DNA of 64,000 nucleotides, taken from Heterocephalus glaber. Lineage: Eukaryota; Chordata; Mammalia; Rodentia; Bathyergidae. The DNA lies in contig NW_004624743.1 of NCBI RefSeq assembly GCF_000247695.1, forward strand, positions 6,272,594-6,336,593, written 5' to 3'. This document shows, piece after piece, positions 60,331-64,000 of the stretch (position 1 is the stretch's first letter; every line of letters starts with the position of its first letter). The notes under the pieces are model-generated. The model had not been told where the DNA came from and made no database searches. It saw only the letters and a list, made by a program, of their open reading frames with translations. The position numbers and the translations under genes are program-made.

Positions 60331-60365
<35 letters not shown>
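60329..60365. repeat. (ATC)n trinucleotide repeat
   Basis: Twelve near-perfect ATC units. Confidence 0.95.
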
Positions 60366-60429
60366 ATTTATTAACCCTAAGAAATTATATTTTATGAAAT
60401 TATATATGGCAGCATTTATCTGATAATGT

Positions 60430-60585
60430 TATTCAAATCTGAGTGTGCATCACTATCCTCTGACAGCTTGTTAGAGATGCATTTTCTCAAGCTCCAACCA
60501 CAGAGGATTTTGACCCCAAGTACTCAAGGTCAAGAGTGGAGCCTACGTTCTTTGATAAGCAATCCAGTTGGCCCTGCTGCCTTGA
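60430..60585 (+). mobile_element. MER5A-like hAT-Charlie element, diverged
   Basis: AATCTGAGTGTGCATCAC, GACAGCTTGTTAGAGATGCA, CTCCAACCACAGAGGATTTT, CAAGTACTCAAGGTC and GATAAGCAATCCAGTTGG follow the MER5A order. The ends are eroded. Confidence 0.6.
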
Positions 60586-62243
60586 ACCCACCACACAGTT
60601 GGAGAATGTCCACCATGAAGAGACATTCAGAATTCTTTGATGAGTGTCAGGTACACACATAATGAGGGTTGATATTAGAGCTACTCTTCAGGCTCTTCCC
60701 GGGGCTTTTTTCATGTTTGCAATTTCCGGAGGACAGCTCCAAGGCCAAATGTTCATACAACTTCTGCTCAAACTCTAAAATTGCAATCATAAATGTAATG
60801 TACATTTTTCCTTGCTGAATCCTTAATTTTTATGCACACAACATGCAACCCAGTTTCTATGTATAAATGAAGAGATTTATGTGAGCAATTTGAGAACCTG
60901 GTGGGAAAAAGTTAACCTCCTGTATCTTATGCTTTAACAGGGAGTGGAACTTTAACCCATTCTTACTAATTAATATTCATTTTTATTCCTTTTTTTATTA
61001 CAAAAGAAGCTGTGATCTGCTTTTGCACTAGGGATTTTCCTTTTATTCAGCAGTATAATTTTCTTTGAAATTTTATGTTCATTGAAATTTAATCTTAGGA
61101 AATTACATCAGCTGGAATTGGCCTTGGCAACAGCATTTCAAAATTTTATGTTTAAATTAATTGTGACTATATAATGTCATGCTGAGAGTCATTTTCCATA
61201 ATGTAGCCTACCTTTCAGTAGGTTACCAGGAGTAAAGCATTTGGCATTCTCTATTAACTTCAAAGTCACCAGAACCAAGTTTAGCAATTTCTCATGTGCC
61301 AATCAGGCTATTCGTTAGGCAGTGCTTTTTCCCTGGGTCCAAAGTTACTGACTAAAAATTCTATTTGTTCTTCACTTTTGACCCCATGTCTGTTTAGTGG
61401 GCTGTGGAGCCACTCAAATGCTCAGAAGCCCAGAAAACCCAAGAGTTCTAAACAGATAAAGTCTACATTCAGTTGTCACCTAATCCCTGCCCCTCTAGAC
61501 CTGAATTGCCATAGCAACCAAAAGATAGGAAATTCCTATATTCTAGACTCATACATTAAACAGATGCCACCATTTACAGGATGGTTTTTTGTAATCTGAA
61601 GGCTTCAAGCAACTGCAAAAAGAACGACATCTCTCTCCAACACTTCAGGGTGGCAAACTCCAAAACACCACTGACTTGTCAAGTGTGCAGTCAGGTGGAA
61701 ACAAAAACTAACCGTGAGGCACCCAGAGGCACAAGTGCACACCAGCTCCCCTCTCTATCATCTTCCTTAGCAACTAAGCTAGTGACTAAGCGGGCAGCTA
61801 TAGAATTAGTGCATATCATGAGCAGGATCTGAAACACTCATACTTATAACTGGACACTAATCTGGTTGGAATTTAACAAGAGAAAATGGGAGGTCTTGCT
61901 TCCAGATGGATCTTGTGCAAAACTGGAAATGACACATTACTGGCATTATGTGAGCTCCCTGCGTAAGTTCATAGCCCAGAGATGTCTAACATTGTTTAGT
62001 CCCTCCTTCAGCTGCAGGGATTGAAGACCTCAACCACCTAGAAATGTGGTATCACTCTGGAAAGGAGGTAATACAAATCAAGCGTGTATTTACATAATTT
62101 ATCTGAATTTAGCTACATGATTAGAAATTAGATTTTAAGAACATCATGAAACAATAAAGCAGGTAATATGTAGAACTTATTTTGGCGGGTGATGATAGCT
62201 GGTGTATACACATTTAAATACTGAACTGAGATCTCTCTTTTCA
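60586..62243. other. Unannotated stretch
   Basis: No repeat identified. Plus-strand frames at 61294-61832 overlap and have no domain. Confidence 0.5.
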
Positions 62244-63425
62244 TGGTCACTGACCACCATCCTGTCTTCTATATCTCATATTCTGTCTTCAGATTGGCCC
62301 AGGCTGCTGTGTATGTTTTCAATAGAGTTTTTCATCTCCTGTATATCTCTTTGAATCTGTTTCATGGATTTCATTTCTTTACTATGTTGGGCATTCATGG
62401 TTTCCATTTCTTTCCTATGCTGAGCATTCATGGCTTCCATCATGGTCCTGAAGTCACCTATTTTTTTTATCTGTTTCTGTTCTAGAGTCTCTAATCATGT
62501 CTTTTATTCTGCTCACCATCTCTGTAGTTATCTGGGAAATTATTTCTGTTTTGAATTTTTCTAGAGCCTCATTCATCTGTTTTGTTACTTCCTGTGCTAT
62601 CAGTTCAGGGTGTCCAGGTGCTTGATTATCAGACTTTTTCACCTCGTTTCCCAAATTTTTCTAGAGCCTCATTCATCTGTTTTGTTACTTCCTGTGCTAT
62701 CAGTTCAGGCTGTCCAGGTGGTTGATTATCAGACTTTTCCACCTCGTTTCCCCCAGAATTTGTCATTGGTAAGCTGGAAGACTGGGTTTATGCCTTGCTT
62801 AAACATCTCATTTCTATTTTTGTTGTTGGTACAGTCCTTTGTTAAATTCCTGGGTTGATACTTCAATATTGCTTATTGTAAGTATCTTTGTTGCTTGTAT
62901 TTATGACCCTTATGGAATGAATGATTGCTTCTCAGAGGTGTCTTTCAGATATAGCTGGTCTTTAGGTTTTGAGTCTCTAATGATTCTGAGGCAATCTCAT
63001 TTTCATTACACCAGGAAGGATAACTTATTAGATCAATCACAACACTAGCCCGAGTGATACAATCAGCAACAATGGAATCAAGCACAGCTTAGAAAACGAC
63101 AATTCATGATAGTTACTAACCTATCACCTTTAACCATGTGAATTAAATCAAAGTCGAGGACTAGCCCAAAATATGTTTATAGTGAATAAACTCTTCAATA
63201 TAGAAACTTCACCCTTCGTGATGAGGACTTAGAAGGAGTAAGGCCCTTTTTCTGTTATTCACTTCTGCTTTATCTTCTGGAGCTCAGAACACCCTGTGCC
63301 TCTGCAGTGTGGATGCGGGTATAGGCACAGCCAGAGGGGGGTGCACTGGGGTGGTGCTGCAGGTGCCCTCATGGGTCCACTCCTCACCAGTCTGCTCGTG
63401 GCTGGAGGCCTAGATGGGGTTGGGA
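62244..63425 (-). pseudogene. L1 5' UTR and ORF1 fragment (inverted piece)
   Basis: On the minus strand, reading from 63425 down, a GC-richer L1 5' UTR-like segment is followed by the N-terminal part of ORF1. The ORF1 translation includes QMNEALEKFKTEI, IKDMIRDSRTETD, and further on QEMKNSIENI and DIEDRM, the coiled-coil region of the L1 RNA-binding protein. An internal stop replaces one residue in RI*DIEDRM. A 100-bp tandem duplication at 62554-62753 shifts the frame. The RNA-recognition and C-terminal domains are missing. The 5' part looks moderately young. Confidence 0.8.
62554..62753. repeat. 100-bp tandem duplication inside L1 ORF1
   Basis: The unit 62554-62653 is repeated at 62654-62753 with about three substitutions, for example GGGTGTCC versus GGCTGTCC and GTGCTTGA versus GTGGTTGA. 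Because 100 is not a multiple of three, the duplication breaks the ORF1 frame, so it arose in, or is tolerated by, a dead copy or lies at the edge of the coding part. Confidence 0.9.
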
Positions 63426-63427
63426 CA

Positions 63428-64000
63428 GATTTATAGATACATATGAATTACTAAAGTTGAATGAAGAAGACCTAAAAACTCTAAACACCCCAATTACAAT
63501 CAGTGAAATTGAAAACATAATTAAAAATTTACCAACAAAGAAAAGCCCTGGGCCTGATGGCTTCACTGCTGAATTCTACAAGACATTTTGAGAAGAACTA
63601 TTGCCACTACTCTTTAAACTTTTCAATGAAATTGAATGGGAAGCAATACTTCCAAATTCATTCCTGGAAGCAAATGTTACTTTGATTCCAAAAGCAGAGA
63701 AAGACCCAACCAAAGAAGAAAACTACAAGCCAAGCTCCCTAATGAACATAGATGCAAATTTCCTCAATAAGATACTGGCAAACAGAATACAGAGGGTCAT
63801 CAAGATCATACACCCTGCCCAAGTCAGATTTATTCCAGGGATGCAAGGATGGTTCAACATATGCAAATCAATAAATGTAGTACACTATATTAACAGAGTC
63901 AAGGACAAATACCATATGATCATCTCAATAGATGCAGAAAAAGCATTTGACAAAATTCAACACCCATTCATAAAAACCCTGCAGAAAATTGGAATAAAGG
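63428..64000 (+). pseudogene. L1 ORF2 reverse transcriptase fragment, runs off the window
   Basis: Frame 1 from 63430 starts [15 protein letters not shown] and continues with [40 protein letters not shown] and [15 protein letters not shown], the N-terminal fingers and palm start of the L1 reverse transcriptase. One in-frame TGA at 63589-63591 follows FYKTF. After it the frame stays open for 136 codons to the end of the window, so the copy is not very old. The catalytic FADD motif would lie beyond the window. It is directly adjacent to the inverted 5' piece. Confidence 0.93.

Noticed and set aside
60329..60365. CRISPR-like or other regular array
   Set aside because: It is a plain ATC microsatellite. 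No array of spaced repeats exists anywhere in the window.

Overview
This window looks like non-coding mammalian nuclear DNA from a rodent. It is AT-rich and has no bacterial-style gene packing. Its repeats are diagnostic: tRNA-derived ID SINEs, a B1 SINE, ID/B1 composite SINEs, LTRs of the rodent ORR1/MaLR type, rodent-like L1 3' ends, and the mammal-wide L2, MIR, MER5A and L1M families. I saw no B2 SINEs and no young mouse or rat LTRs. The ID copies carry a D-arm variant unlike the mouse/rat consensus as I remember it. A non-murid rodent (squirrel, beaver or kangaroo-rat side) is therefore most likely, but the species cannot be fixed from this sequence alone. Two runs of N (6762-6936 and 35548-35761) are assembly gaps.

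No cellular protein-coding gene, tRNA, rRNA, CRISPR array or operon is supported. Open frames of 60-170 codons are at chance level for this much sequence. Many cross microsatellites, LTRs or antisense L1, or run through N. The only recognisable coding remnants belong to transposons: the end of a mariner-type transposase (about 10.0-10.2 kb), ORF2 of an old L1 on the minus strand (50.9-53.6 kb), ORF1 of a younger L1 on the minus strand (62.2-63.4 kb) and its ORF2 reverse transcriptase on the plus strand (63.4 kb to the window end). The region is best read as intergenic or deep intronic.

Layout. 0-12 kb: mostly unique DNA with a possible LTR, a tiny L1 tail, an antisense L1 3' end, a small hAT-like element and the mariner remnant. 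12-17.6 kb: an ID SINE, two L2 elements tail-to-tail, an MLT1-like LTR, a MIR and an L1M 3' end. 17.6-33 kb: mostly unique, with MIR, MER5A and SINE copies. 33-45 kb: an ORR1-like LTR, a minisatellite ending in a gap, an ID SINE and long stretches without recognised repeats. 45-57.5 kb: repeat-dense, with MER5A, several L1 fragments, a 2.8-kb antisense L1M carrying a nested SINE, MLT1 pieces, a B1 and a rearranged L1. 57.5-64 kb: an ORR1-like LTR, an ID/B1 SINE, MER5A and a rearranged younger L1 running off the end.

The most interesting structure is not a gene. Three separate L1 copies (49.1-49.6, 56.9-57.45 and 62.2-64.0 kb) each consist of two pieces of opposite strand placed in the order expected from twin priming during reverse transcription. 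In the first two, the pieces meet at nearly the same point of the L1 sequence. Several insertions (ID SINEs at 12.15, 26.4, 32.0 and 36.4 kb, an L1 tail at 4.6 kb, LTRs at 33.2 and 58.5 kb) keep readable target-site duplications or flanking direct repeats, so relative insertion ages can be worked out from the window itself.
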